Below, in pieces: positions 23,476 to 35,752 of a stretch of 64,000 bases of DNA. The notes below the pieces were generated by a model, which was given only the letters and a program-made list of their open reading frames with translations, did no database searches and had not been told where the DNA came from. Within the stretch, counting starts at the first letter, position 1. The number at the start of each line of letters is the position of its first letter. The translations under genes and the position numbers were made by a program. Origin of the DNA: Tausonia pullulans (lineage: Eukaryota > Basidiomycota > Tremellomycetes > Cystofilobasidiales > Mrakiaceae); assembly GCA_951802195.1 (NCBI GenBank), contig OX637630.1, positions 930,001-994,000 on the forward strand. The letters run 5' to 3'.

Positions 23476-23767
23476 GGACAACAGAAGATCGAGGGAGAAC
23501 GAGAGAGGGTTCTAGGGATTAGGCGGGGCAGGCAGCCGGCAAAGAGAGCTATGTTGTGGTGGGTTAAGGAAAAGAACGAACGCGCGGCGAGCTCGGAAAG
23601 TGGACGGAGAAGCCGCCGCATGGCCCTCTTGGCTCAACCGAGTACGCCGTTCTCCGAATGATATGCTCAACGACGTCTCCTTTTCTTCAAAGTGTCCGAA
23701 AGACTATCAAACTCTCATAAATCACGACCTTCACTATCCAAAGTCTGTCCACAAAATGGGGGCACTC

Positions 23768-25867
23768 TTAACGGCCGTACGTCATAGCCTGGGCGGGCTT
23801 GTTGTCGAGGATCTGGGCACCGCATATCGCGAAGTTAGGGCGAAGAAACAACGATAAAAAGACAGGCATACAACTCACTGCCTCGATCTCCTCCATGATC
23901 TCGGGCGACTTCTTAAGCTGCTCGAGAACGGGAATCGCCTTAAGATTGTCGATTACCTGCTCAGGCTTTGAGGCGCCGAGGATGACTATGGCAGGAGCAA
24001 AGGTCAGTATGGTTGAGCGCTGCAAAGGTGAAAGGTGAAAACACGAACCGGTCGAAACGTTGGGGTTCATGGCCTGACGAGTGGGAAAGAAATTCCATCA
24101 GGGGCTGTATGCCTGGAAAGGCTAATGGTATAGGCGACTCACAGCCCAGGCAAGAGCGAGGTGGGTGACGGTACAATTGAGCTTCCTGTAGATAGACAGA
24201 TATCAGCTGTCTTGCGCCATGTGCTAAGATGAGAGAGAGGACGAACGACTCGGCAAGCTTGGTGAGCTTGCGGACCTTCTCAAGCTTGGCTTGGCCCCTT
24301 CAGTCGCAAACAAAGCCATCAGAAACCAAATAGCGTCCTAAATGGCTTTATATGAGCTTACTCCTCAGACTGAAGTTTCTTGATGGTGTCCTGAGGGGGT
24401 GAGAGTTCGAGGTCAGTCTCAGGCACAGGCGAGCGCGGAGACGAGACGAACATTGAAAAAGTCCTTGTTCGTCGCGAAACGCGAATCCTCGGGAATGCCA
24501 TCGTTGTATTTGCCGGTGAGGAGCCCCGATTCGAGAGGGGACCAAATGGTGCTGCCAGTCCCATAACGAGACCAGATGTGCCTGAAAGAAAGGAGCGCCT
24601 TGTCAACAGTTTATCGGAAATGCGTTGAGCTGGGACTGTTAACTCACTTGTACTCGACCTCGAACCTCTCACGATGGAATGCGGAGTAATGAGCTGGAGG
24701 AAGTAAGATGGAATGGGTGTGTCAGCCTCTATGAACTCCAAGAGCAAGTCGGTACGCAGACGCACGCTGCTCGACCGACGGCGCAATGAGATTGCGCTTG
24801 TCGGCGATGTGATGGGCCTCTTCGATCTGGGCAGAGGTCCATTCCGATGTGCCCCAGTGGAACGCCTTGCCCGTATCAATAAGATGGGTGAAGGCGCGGA
24901 CAATCTCCTCCATCGGCACACCATCCTCGCAACGGTGCGCGAAGACGATATCGACGTAGTCGGTTCCTAGGCGCTCTAGGGACTCGTTGAGACCTTCAAT
25001 CTGTAAAAGATGTATACAGTGAGTCTCAGAGCATTCATATGCTTAGCGAAGAACACGACTCACGATGTGCTTGCGAGAGAGACCGCGGTCGTTCTGAGGT
25101 GGCGACGAGCTTCGATTAGCACCTTTCGACGCCTCACACTACACAATTTCGACAACTTACAGGGCCCTTCCTCCCCACACCAAAAAAGATTTTGGTGCTA
25201 AGAACAAGATCGGTACGTCGCCATCCAAGCTCCCGGACTGGAAGACAATGAATCAGTAGACGCCCGTGCATGGATCTGCTGTTGGACGCTTCAACCAGTT
25301 AAGTACTCACTGACGCGGCCCATCTCAACCTCGCACTGGCCCTCGGAGTAACCCTCGGCAGTATCGAACGTATTGATACCGTTCTAGATCAGTCGCAGGT
25401 CAAGCAAGAGATCAGAAAATGAACAACATGAAGACACCGATATTTTCATTTTCCCACCTCGAAAGCAGCCTTCATGATCTAATTTGAGATGGCCAAGTCA
25501 ATTGCGAACAGGACATGAAGACATGCTTTAGAGAGCATGCACATACCTCTTTTACTGGGTCTCCCTTGACAGTTCCTGGTAGCCAGCGCGGGGGAGGAGA
25601 TACATCAGAGCTGGATACAAGGGATGTGTGGCCAACAACTCAAGAGCAGGGCACAGACCTCCGTAGGTAAGCCATCCGCCGAGCGAGAAGCGCGAGACAC
25701 GGAGACCAGAGCGGCCCATCTGGTTAAAGATCACTGGGAGGAGCAAAGCAAGGGGGAAAGAAGATGGCGAGAGTCGCTCAGCCGGGCGCGCGACTCGCGG
25801 TCCTGGGCCGAAGAAGCTCACTGTTCTTGGGGTCGAACTCGACCTTGACGTCCTTGGTTGCGACCAT
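23768..25867 (-). CDS. aldo-keto reductase, voltage-gated K+ channel beta-subunit type
   Basis: NAD(P)H-dependent aldo-keto reductase of the AKR6/Kv-beta-like group. The order of motifs is [34 protein letters not shown] (catalytic Asp and Tyr), [12 protein letters not shown] (catalytic Lys), [10 protein letters not shown] (His), [41 protein letters not shown], and a cofactor-binding end with [18 protein letters not shown]. The start at 25867 gives [15 protein letters not shown]; the stop TAA is at 23768-23770. About ten introns. In yeasts such proteins act as soluble oxidoreductases; a channel partner is not evident here. A long gene-free region lies upstream. Confidence 0.9.
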
Positions 25868-28092
25868 AATGGATGAGGTTTTGGTTGCGGTTTGTGAGGG
25901 GGGAACGTAAAGGGAAGAAGGTGGATGTTTGAGATGGAAAAGAACTCGGCTCGATGGGGGAAGGCCGGCGAGCTCTAACTCGTGTCCCCCCTCCACTATC
26001 CTCTCCACACTCACCTCCACACTCACCTCCACCTGTGACTTGCGGACTTGCCCGCTACAGAGGCCGCGATATAACCTGCGAGAGATTTGACGACATTGCA
26101 TCTGCTGGCGGCTGACACACTCCTCTTAGGATGAAGCCGTACCGCGGCCATGTCGGAGAAATGATGGAAAAGTTGTGGCACCGGGAGTCAATGCCGCAAC
26201 TTGATCACGAGGGGGCGCAGCTGTCCATGACGACTTGGACGCAATCACTGTAAGCACAGGTGCACGGCTTAGCTGGTTGCTCATTCACTCGCCTTGTATC
26301 TCGGCTAGGAAGCTATTAACCTGTGCGAGTACTCGCGGCAACGCAGCAAATCGATCTGATCGCCCCATTGAGTTCTCCGTCTCCGGGCTGAAATTTTTTC
26401 AAGTCGAACGCAAATGAGACAATGCACTCACTTATTTGTCTCGTGTTTCAAGATTAAAACGGGAAGGAACAAATGGGTCGACTGGGAGCTGTTACAAATT
26501 TGGAGTATCCAATGTGCTGATGCGGTTTCCTGGTTTTATTGCGGTGAAGCGAGATTATTGAGACGAATTTGCGAAATGGTGTCTATCAAACTCAAGTCTC
26601 TTCTAACACCCAGCTTTGAGGCTCTCTTCCGCCCTGGAAAGAAAAGGACGCTGCCCGTCGCCAGGGTTTAGACGTGACTTTGCGAATGTGCAACTTCGAG
26701 AGAGTCTGAGACTCGGGTCGACTGAAAATGTCCGCGTCCGCCTGTGCCGTGCTGCGATGTCCTTGTGGCTTTATCGCAACTTTAGGCATCGGTGAACGTC
26801 GCCTGATCTTTTTCCCATCTTCCACTTCAGACCCCCTCTGCGGGAAGGACCCGAGTGGTGGATAGCAAGGGGAAACAAGGGGTTGCTGCAAACAAAAGAA
26901 AAGCAACTGCGGGGGAGGCGGACAGTGCCACCCGCCCCTCAACCAACCTGACCGCATCTGTGTCTAGCCCTCCCGTCAACTCTGCAACTAGCCATCCCCA
27001 TCATGTACACTCGGTCCAACAGGGTGGGTTCGTCTGCAGCACTGGACGAGGTATCCGCCCCTCACATAATCTCCCACTCCATATTCACACTCCTCATCTC
27101 CGGACAGCATCTGTTCTCACTCCTTCGGCTGCTAGATCCTCGTCGAGACCTTTCTCCTAGCCGAAACTCTGATTGACTTATACGCATACAAGGTTCTTCG
27201 AGAAGTATGCATTTGCATTGTGTCTGCCCCCCTCGAAAGGCGGCACCTGCGCTCCGATGCTACACTCATTATCTGCTTAAGCGATAGCTCATCCCGGGGC
27301 TTCCAGATCAGAACGACAGGTCAGCCGCCAAAAACGAGAGAAACCCGAAGGAATCAGAGATCTACATTACCGACCCTGGTACCTACCGACAATAGCCTCC
27401 AGGATCCAGCAAGCCAGAGACTGCTCGCTCCGAGTCCTCGATGCTGGGGTCGACATCGACGGGAGGGGGAAGGAGATTGACTTGCCTGATAAGATGCGTC
27501 AAGGTCTTACTCGCCTATCTGGAAACCCAAGGTCTTGGACTGACTTTGCCGTCATCTTGTACTCCTTTCTCCCCACTTCTGGTCAGGGTTCGCTCCAGAT
27601 TTCCTTGTTGATATCGAACCAATGGCATGCGCACAAGCTCGCTCGTTCTCCTCGGTATAACCCTCACTGACCTTCTTACAGTTTTCAATGCGGCAAGTAG
27701 TTCTGAAGGAGGGGACTGAGCGGTCGAGTCATTAAGAGTTGTGAGAAGGAGCGGTTGAAGGTTTAGTTATCTACTGCTCTGCTTTTGATGACTGCAAGTT
27801 CTTACTTCTGAAGCTCTGCCAGTCAGTGATCACCCTTGCGACTCCAATTGCAAGCGCTCTCTGAGCCCGTGGTGAAACTGCAGACCTCGGCCCCGACGCC
27901 GCCTCTCTCGGTCCTTACCATCCCCACACGTCTCTTTCGTTTCCCTCTCGCCTGCTTCCCTGAACCTCCAGTTGCTTGTTGGCGTGTGTTTCGGGCCGGC
28001 TTCCTCCACATCCTCCTGACTTTCTCAACGTCTCCACCACCCATCCCATCTCAGCCCTCTGCTCTGCTCGTCCTCCCTAACCCTATTCCTCG
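25868..28092. other. 2.2-kb gene-free region
   Basis: The largest gap in the window, between the divergent aldo-keto reductase and GT90 genes. Neither strand shows a reading frame with conserved protein features or a plausible set of exons. Part of it (about 26390-26680) is visibly more AT-rich than the flanks. The last 250 bp before 28093 are CT-rich, as in other promoters here. I saw no tRNA-like cloverleaf, no terminal repeats and no transposase-like frame. It may hold long regulatory sequence, an unrecognised RNA or a decayed insertion. Confidence 0.5.
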
Positions 28093-30946
28093 ATGATGTG
28101 GCCCTTGAGGAGCTCGGTCGTCTTCCGGCGGCTGCTCCCCTTCGGCCTCATCGCGCTCGTTGTCTCGACAGCCCTCGTCTTCCTCTACCAGTCCGAGTCC
28201 TTCCGTGTCTTCGACATCGTCACGCCGCCTTCACCTCCGGTCGCAGCTGACGGTCTCGACGAGCTCGCCCTCGATCTCGACCTCGAGACCTCGACACCAC
28301 CCACAGCCGCCTTGTCTCCCCCGGAGCATCCGACGACGACGGCTGCTGCCCCCCTTGCCGCCGTCCACACCACGCCGTTGCCCCCTTCTCCTCCTGAGCC
28401 CACCCCTCCGGCTACGCCTGCCCCTGTTCCGTCTGCTGAGGAGCCCAAGGAGCCTCCCTCTCTTCCGCCGCTGTACCACACCCCACTCGTGCTTCCCGTG
28501 CCGCCGCCGGTCGATGAGCGACCCCACCCAGTCGTCGATGGCTTTCTGCACGTCCACGACGGGCTTCCCGCAACCTCACACCCGATCTATCAGCTCATCC
28601 GGGACGCGATGGCCCGATGGGAGGCCAAGAACGCGCGGGCGAGCAAGACGCTTAGGCAGGCCGTTGCAGAATACCGCCGCCGGTATGGAAGGCCTCCGCC
28701 CAAGGGCTTCGACCACTGGTGGTCCTTTGTCCAGTAGGTCCATCCTTGCTGGGGAAGATTGGGAGAGGGGACGGTGTTCGTCCGCGCGCGAAATTGACGC
28801 GTCGTGTCTCGCATGATCTTAGGGCCAACGCTGTTCCCCTGCCGGACGAGTACGACCAAATCCTCAAGGACCTCGAGCCGTATCGAGGTTTCTCACCAGA
28901 GATGCTGGTGAGTCTGTCCCCCTCTTTTCGTCTGCTTCGGCTTCGTCCGCCCGCCATCTGAGATCTGCCTACGTTCTGTTTCAAACTGACATGCCTCGCT
29001 GCGTAATAGCGTGAGCGAACGGACTACCTACGCACTCTGACGCACCTGTTCTCAGTCAGGGTCAAGAATGGTCAGTAGGCATGCCAGATTGGGTCAGTTT
29101 CGACGCAACAGGTGTTCTGACATGCCCGCCCTCCACCTCCAGGCACAGTCTCAATGCCATTCCAGTCTTTTGATGCCACCGTAAGCGTCCATTCTTGTCT
29201 GTTGAGCCTTATATGGTCATTGATGAACACCCCCCTCGGCAGATCTCGGGCGAGACGGAAAGGGCTGAAGGCCAAATGCACTCGATTGTTGACGTCGCTC
29301 AGTGGATCCCGGACTTTGAGGCCATCTTTAGCATTGATGAGTAAGTCGCTCTCATATCAAGCTTTATTTTTCCCTGCTGACAAACTGTTTCCTACCAGCA
29401 CTCCGACCCAATTTGTCTCGTACGCCCATCTCACCGAGCTCAAGAGGCTTGCAGCTAAGGGAGAATGTTCGTCTCGGCTTCTCTGTTCTCATCACCAGCC
29501 GTACAAACTGAGCCCTGGTCATTACTCCCATAGACTTCCCCGACAACTTAGACGCCGACCAGCACGTCACTGGCTGGGGTGCCGCTTGCCCTCCCGAGAC
29601 GCCCCTTTACAACGCCTCGCTCCACTCCTCCCTCTTCGCCGATCCCAAGGACCCGACCAAGACGGGCCCAGACTACTTCGCCGCTCCGCCCGAACCCCCG
29701 CTCAAGGGTCCCAAGTCGTTCCTCATCAACCAGAACGCTACGCTCAACCTGTGCGACCACCCAGAGTACATTCACACGCACGGTTCCGTGTCGAACCAAT
29801 GGCCGGAACCCCATCCGGCGCTCCTGCCGATCTTCTCTCTTTCCAAAACGAATCTCCATGCGGACATCATGGCGATTCCCGTCGAGCAGTTTACGGATGC
29901 CCAAGGGGCGATGAATTGGGCGGACAAGGAAGAGAAGCAGCTCCATTGGCGAGGTCGCAACACGGGAGGATGGTTCTCCAAGGAAACGCCCTGGAGGTCG
30001 TCCCATCGGGCAAGGCTCGCGAGGATGATGTCAGACTACGTCGAAGAGGATGTGACGGTGGAGCTGCTGCCACCGCCTAAGGTCATCGAGAAAGTGCTCA
30101 AGGAGGAGGGCCACAGCAGGCTCACACTCGGGGAGGTCCGCGTAGGCGCGCACCAGAGGGTGCTGAATGCCAAAATGATGGACGTCGGGCTGGCGTACGA
30201 GGCAATCCGTGAGTGGGCGAGAGCTCCTTGGGAGTTGGAAGGAAGTGGCTGATCTGTGACCATCTGGTTCTTGCAGAGTGCGACGAGGAGGATGGCACTT
30301 GTGAGCATCTCTCTCCCTCTTTCCAAACGAGGCGACCTTGACCATCCCTTCCCCTCTCATCAGGCGATGCGATCCGCGAGGAGCTTCCCTACCGCAACGT
30401 TACCACCTTTGACCGCGAGGGCCACTTCCGGTTCATTCTGGACATCGACGGCAACGCCTGGTCCGCTCGGTTCAAGCGGCTCCTCGTCTCGAATGCGCTC
30501 GTATTCAAGTCGACCATCTTCCCAGAGTGGTGGAACGACCGAGCCGAGCCATGGGTCCACTTCATCCCCGTCAAGCTGGACTACTCGGACCTGTATGACA
30601 TGATGAGCTTCGTGAGTGTACTCGGCGTGCTTTGATGGCGGCAGGATGGCACATTGACCCGCAGCTCTATCTTTACAGTTTGAGGGCGGCGGAGAGGGCG
30701 AGGATGCACTAGCTCAAGCCATCGCCGCCAACGGCCGCCGTTGGAGCCTCACCCACTGGCGTCGCGTCGACGTGACGGCCTACATGTTCCGGCTCTACCT
30801 TGAATGGGTGCGTGCTTTCCTTCAACTGAGGCGAGCGGCTGCTTGAATGACTCTGATGCGTGCGCGACATGACACAGGCCCGGATTTACGCTGAGGACCG
30901 CGAGTCAATGGACTTTCACCTCCAGGATGACGACGTTCACGTCTAG
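28093..30946 (+). CDS. GT90 (CAP10-type) glycosyltransferase, type II membrane protein
   Basis: Golgi-type membrane glycosyltransferase of family GT90, whose characterised fungal members include the CAP10/CAP59-linked capsule protein and the beta-1,2-xylosyltransferase Cxt1 of Cryptococcus. Two ATGs are adjacent (28093, 28096). The N-terminus MMWPLRSSVVFRR precedes one hydrophobic segment (LLPFGLIALVVSTALVFLY, about residues 15-33), then a Pro/Thr-rich stem, YGRPPPKGFDHWWSFV (characteristic GT90 entry motif), a His-rich/aromatic central domain with HWRGRNTGGWF, and the C-terminal block RFKRLLVSNALVFKST, EWWNDRAEPWVHFIPVKLDYSDLYDM. Stop TAG is at 30944-30946. Around eight introns. Donor sugar and acceptor cannot be read from the sequence; convergent with NRK1. 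Confidence 0.9.
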
Positions 30947-31285
30947 TGGGAAACCGTCCCCACTCCAGTTCCTTTCTCTTTCTCTCGCATTATCATGTTT
31001 CTCGTGCTTCGTTGCTTTGCTCGGGACCCTTTGCATGCTCTCTCTCTCTATTCGCAACCCTCTCCTAGATCTCGTCTCGTTTCCCAACCGTCGTAGATCC
31101 ATCTTTTATTCTCCCCGGACTCGCCGACATGCCCCTCTTTTTTCTATTTTTTCTTCTTCTAACTTGCCCTCTGCTCTGTATGTGGTTGTACCTACGCTCC
31201 CTCTCCTTCCTCTTTTTCGTCAACAAGCCATCATCTACAGCCTGACCCCAACTCTCTCTAACATCTCTAGAAAAAGCACCTTGAC
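30947..31285. other. convergent intergenic region
   Basis: About 340 bp of T/C-rich sequence between the 3' ends of the GT90 and nicotinamide riboside kinase genes. It is likely 3' UTRs; no gene was seen. Confidence 0.5.
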
Positions 31286-32811
31286 CTAAACCCTCCCACG
31301 CACAGCCTCCAACCCCAACACCGCCGTTTCTCCCATCCCCTCCGCTCCCTCCCTCGGAACCAACACGACCAACGGGTTGTCCGCTTCGGTCGTCCACTCC
31401 GCTGAAGGCGGGGAGTGTTCGACGCGTTCCGTGGGCGGGAGGTGGGACGTTGAAGGCGTCGTGAAGATGTGGCTGTGGGCGAGGACATACTTTGTAGAAG
31501 AAGGGCAGGGGGGAGGGGGGGGGGGGGGGAAGGGGAAGAAGGGAGAGAGAGATAGGGGAAGTCAGTTGGAGGGTGACGTGGGCGAAGGGGACGGGGAGAG
31601 GGGGTTACGAACGGCAGGGTAGACGATGTTGTCAAAGTAGTGGGGTGGGTCCGTCCAGACTGCTCCGGCTGAGGCGTGTTGTTGAGCTCAAACGAGAAAT
31701 AGGAGGGGACGAGCGGGCGAAGTGTGAGAATAGCACAAGACGATGAGAGAGCTAAGCTCAGCGACGCGAGCGAGGATTGGACGCAGCGTCGCTTGCCCTC
31801 AGAACCAAAGGGATGGGCGTACATTGTGTGACGTAGACCTGCCGGGCCTCGCGGCGGGCCTTGAGCAGGGCGTATGGCACGCGAAGGAAGAGACAGACGT
31901 CGATTTGAGCGAGCACTTGCTGTGGAGAAGAGAAGGCGCCAGGATCTATTCGTCAGCAGGCGAAGAAGACAGGCGCGTGCGCGGGCGAGCATGCCCAACG
32001 CGTTTCGGACCGTCCAGCGAGAGTAAGGAAGAGAGAACGAACAGGGTCCCAGTCTGATGAAACCATCAGTGATCAGCCGACGGGACCAAAAGCTTGGTCA
32101 AAAGAGATCGACGGCTCACAGTTCAGGAACCCATCGAGCAGCGCAATCTCCAGTGGTCCCGAGGTCGCAGCGTCCCTCTCGGCCTTCTCAACGACCTCAC
32201 GAACAATCTCCCGTGAGCGCTGCTCGAGCTCATCGGGGATCTGGAGACCGTCGGACTTGTTGAGGTGGTCGTGCGACTGGTGGGCCTCAGGCATCTTGCC
32301 CGTTGAGTGCCAATGGGCGAGTGCGGCCCGGCAGGCCGGCCAGTCAATGGCCGTTGCCGGGGTGTCCCAGTCCTGCAGGTCTGGGTGCTCAGGCGAATAG
32401 GGGACCTTGTCCATGGGCTGGAGGGGTGGGGGGAGGGAAGCGATAAGCGGATGCGCAGGTCGTCGAAGTCGTATCGTCGTCGACGGGTCTGGCCGCGAGA
32501 GAGCAGCGAGCAGCGAGAACGCACGGGCGCGAAGTCATCGAGGTGGATGAGGGTCGTGGGAGTTGCGGTCTCCTTGAAAAGGCGGAAGAGGATCTTGGAG
32601 AGCGTCGTCTTGCCCGAGTTGGAGGCTCCTCTAGCGGGCAGCGGACAAGGGAGCGGGGGAGCCCGAGGCGAGCGAGTCGCGTCGTCCGGCGATCAGCGTT
32701 CGAGTCCACACTCCGACGGCACCGGGCGAGCGGCAGAGGACGGCTGGCAGCGTACCCGACGCCGATGAGGATGCGCCGGGGCGGGCGCTGGGACGGGGAG
32801 CTGGCGGCCAT
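31286..32811 (-). CDS. NRK1: nicotinamide riboside kinase
   Basis: Phosphorylates nicotinamide riboside to NMN in NAD+ salvage. The start ATG at 32811 gives MAASSPSQRPPRRILIGV; after a short intron (G|GTACGC donor) the P-loop GASNSGKTTLSKILF follows, then IHLDDFAPPD (Walker B-like Asp and the NRK signature), DWDTPATAIDWPACRAAL, and ALLDGFL before the next intron. Later exons carry CLFLRVPYALLKARREARQVYVTQ and a hydrophobic/aromatic segment WTDPPHYFDNIVYPAV typical of NRK. Stop TAG is at 31286-31288. One intron holds a long poly-C tract on the sense strand. An in-frame upstream start codon exists near 32850, but 32811 fits the family better. Divergent from ILV3. Confidence 0.88.
31508..31529. 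repeat. G tract in NRK1 intron
   Basis: About 22 bp of almost pure G on the plus strand (C on the sense strand) in an intron near the 3' end of the nicotinamide riboside kinase gene. Likely a length-variable homopolymer. Confidence 0.7.
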
Positions 32812-33025
32812 GCTGCTGGCCAAGACGCGTCGAGGGAGAGTGGTGGTCAAGCGAGAAGGAGACCCGCCCGCCGAAGAAGTCGGGCGGGGGGCGGCGTCGC
32901 GCGGGGAAGCGCTGAGCGCATCATCAGCCTGCGCCCTCGTTCTCCCTTTTCTCTTTCCAGCCGGCTCTGTCGACCCAGTGAAAATCTCTTCGGGCGCACG
33001 AGCGCCTGCACAGCGGGCACCAGCC

Positions 33026-33031
33026 GAGTCA
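33026..33031 (-). promoter_or_regulatory. TGACTC core (Gcn4/CPC1-like) upstream of ILV3
   Basis: GAGTCA on the plus strand, the reverse of TGACTC, about 210 bp upstream of the ILV3 ATG. TGACTC is the core of the general amino-acid control element bound by Gcn4/CPC1-type bZIP factors. A six-base match is weak alone; two copies before an amino-acid biosynthesis gene raise its plausibility. Confidence 0.3.
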
Positions 33032-33138
33032 CACCCCGCAGACTGGAGATGGCCGGCAGGGTGACGTCGAATCCATTGGCCAATGCAAGGGCTGGGATCT
33101 CGACTGGTCCAGTCGGGCCCTTCCCCCGAAACCTAGAA

Positions 33139-33144
33139 TGACTC
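33139..33144 (+). promoter_or_regulatory. TGACTC core (Gcn4/CPC1-like) upstream of ILV3
   Basis: TGACTC at about 96 bp upstream of the chosen ILV3 start, a usual distance for fungal general-control sites. It overlaps the alternative upstream ATG at 33138, which if used would place the site inside coding sequence. Confidence 0.35.
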
Positions 33145-33239
33145 GTTTCTCGCTCTACCCTTCTTTCCTCTTTCTCAACGGCCATCACCCCTCACCCTTT
33201 CCCTCGTCCTTCGCCCTCCTCCCCCCCGCCTTGCCCGCG

Positions 33240-35752
33240 ATGTTCCCCCTCTCGGCCCGCGCCTCGTCCTCGAGCGTGTGCAGGTCCTTCTGTACATCGC
33301 CCTGCGCGAGGGCGCCCCAGAACGCTCTCTCGCCCCCGGTCTTCCCGAACGACCCCAAGGTCGTCTTGAACCGCTACTCGCGCGCCGTCACCGCGTCCAA
33401 GTCGCAGGGAGCATCCCAGGTGGGTGCCGGTCGGGCCTCTGTGGAGTGACGCGGAGGGAGATGCGAGAGAGAGGGAAGAGGCCAGCCGCTGATCTCGCCG
33501 AATTCGTGGCCGCCGGCTTCAGGCGATGCTGTACGCGACCGAGGGTGTCGAGCAGGAGTCGGATTTCAAGAAGGCTATGGTTGGAGTTGCTTCGGTCTGG
33601 TGTGTCCCTCATATGCCTTTTACTGCCTTGTCGAGGCCGAGTGGAGTGACTCGCAACTGACGTCGTGTCGTCGCGCTCTTTTCCGCGGCCCCGATTTGAC
33701 AGGTACGAGGGCAACCCGTGAGTCCTCCCCCCCTCCTCCCCCCCCCCATCCTTCTTTGTCCCTCCCGTGTCCCGCCATCTGCTGCTGACAAGCTCATTTC
33801 CTCTTTTCTGCCTCCAGCTGTAACCGGCACCTGCTCGGCCTCGGCCAGCGGATCAAGAAGTCGATCGCCGACGCGAACCTCATTGGGTACCAGTTCGGCA
33901 CGGTTGGAGTCTCGGATGGTATCTCGATGGGCACCTACGGCATGTCTTATTCGGTGAGTTGATGCCTTGTATGTACGGGTCGACGGGGGCCAAGACTAAC
34001 AGCTACCTGTCTTCCAGCTCCAATCGCGCGACCTCATCGCCGACCAGGTCGAGACCGCCGCCGGAGGCCACTGGCTCGACGGCATGGTCGTCATTCCCGG
34101 ATGCGACAAGAACATGCCCGGAACGCTTATGGCCCTTGGCCGGCTCAACCGGCCGGGACTCATGGTCTACGGTGGAACCATCCGCCCGGGACGATGCGGC
34201 GAGAACGGCCCACCGCTTGACATTGTCTCGGCGTTCCAGGCGTACGGCAAGTACCTCCAGGATGGAGAAACGCCCGAAGCTGAGAAGGAGCGGGTGAGTG
34301 AAGCCAGGTCGACGTACCAAAACAGGCACGATGTGTTCGAGCGTTCGAGCGAGCTGACACCGTTCCCCGCCCGTACGTCCGTCTCCGCAGGCCGACACCA
34401 TCCGCAACGCCTGCCCCGGAGCCGGTGCTTGTGGAGGCATGTACACGGCCAACACGATGGCGTCCGCCGCCGAGGCGATGGGCATGACGCTCCCCGGATC
34501 GTCTTCCTTCCCGGCCGAGTACCCGGACAAGCAGGACGAGTGCGACTCGATCGGACCCGTTATGCGCAACCTTCTTGAGAAGAACATCCTCCCCAGAGAC
34601 ATCATGACGCGCGCTGCGTTTGAGAATGCCATGGTTCTCACGATGGCCCTCGGTGGATCCACCAACGCCGTCCTCCACCTCATCGCCATCGCCCACTCGG
34701 TCGGCATCAAGCTGGAGCTCGAGGACATCCAATCCGTTTCGGACCGAGTCCCCTTCCTCGCGGATCTCAAGCCCTCGGGCAAGTACGTCATGGAGGATGT
34801 TTACAAGATTGGTGGTATCCCGTCCATTCTCTCTCACCTTCACAAGGAAGGTCTCATCGACGGTTCTATCATGACCGTTACGGGCAAGACGCTTGCGGAA
34901 AACCTCGGCGCCTGGGACGAGAAGTACGGCCACAAGTGGAAGGGACAGGACGTTATCCGACCTCTCAGCAACCCGATCAAGGACTCTGGACACATTCGGT
35001 AGGCATTGACCGTCACCCTCGTTCTCTCCCTTGGCCAGGTCTGATTCCCCTCTTTCTGCAGCATTCTGCGTGGTTCGCTCGCCCCCGGTGGAGCCGTCGC
35101 CAAGATCACTGGCAAGGAGGGTCTCCATTTCACGGGCAAGGCCCGCGCATTCGACGTTGAGGAGGACTTTGTCAAGGCCGTCGAGTCTGGATCGATCAAG
35201 AAGGGCGAGAAGACGGTCGTCGTCCTTCGGTATCTCGGACCCAAGGGTGGCCCGGGCATGCCTGAGATGCTCAAGCCGACGTCGCTCATCATGGGTGCTG
35301 GTCTTGGATACGACGTTGCTTGCCTCACGGATGGACGGTTCTCGGGAGGGTGCGTAGTCGGTGTTGGGTGTCCGCTGCTCTGTCCTCTCGGCTGACCCTC
35401 AAAGTACCACTCACCCCCTACTCCAGCTCCCACGGGTTTGTCGTCGGCCACGTTGTCCCCGAGGCTCAAGTCGGAGGCCCGATTGCCCTCGTCAAAGACG
35501 GAGACACCATCGTCATTGACGCTGTCAAAAACACGCTCGAGCTCGAGGTCTCTGAGGAGGAGCTCGCCCGGCGACGCGCTGAGTGGGTTGCGCCCCCGCT
35601 TAAGGTCTCCCAGGGTGCTCTCCTCAAGTACGCTCGGGCGGTCTCGGACGCTTCTCACGGTTGCGGTAGGTTTTTCTTTCGTAGCTCATTTTGAGCGTGA
35701 ACTCGACGCTGACGATCTTTCGGTTTCCATCTCACTAGTCACCGACCTTTAA
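33240..35752 (+). CDS. ILV3: dihydroxy-acid dehydratase, mitochondrial
   Basis: Fe-S enzyme that dehydrates dihydroxy-isovalerate and dihydroxy-methylvalerate in valine and isoleucine synthesis in the mitochondrial matrix. Start ATG 33240 gives [17 protein letters not shown], an Arg/Ser-rich presequence. First exons: 33240-33419, 33523-33599, a 15-nt exon 33703-33717, then from 33818. The three cysteines of the cluster are in PCNRHL (split across the 15-nt exon), GCDKNMPGT and [12 protein letters not shown]. Further conserved segments are [82 protein letters not shown], and the ending SHGCVTDL at TAA 35750-35752. Well matched to the family; length as expected. Confidence 0.96.
33727..33748. 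repeat. C-rich tract in ILV3 intron
   Basis: Poly-C broken by single T residues, in the intron that follows the 15-nt exon of ILV3, on the sense strand. Same type as the tracts in KDM5, NRK1, CYB2 and BET5 introns. Confidence 0.65.

Larger units (their letters stand above)
32812..33239. promoter_or_regulatory. shared promoter region of NRK1 and ILV3
   Basis: About 430 bp between two genes transcribed apart. It contains two TGACTC cores (below) and a CT-rich stretch just before the ILV3 ATG. An in-frame ATG at 33138 could lengthen ILV3 by 34 codons, but 33240 gives a better mitochondrial presequence. Confidence 0.5.
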
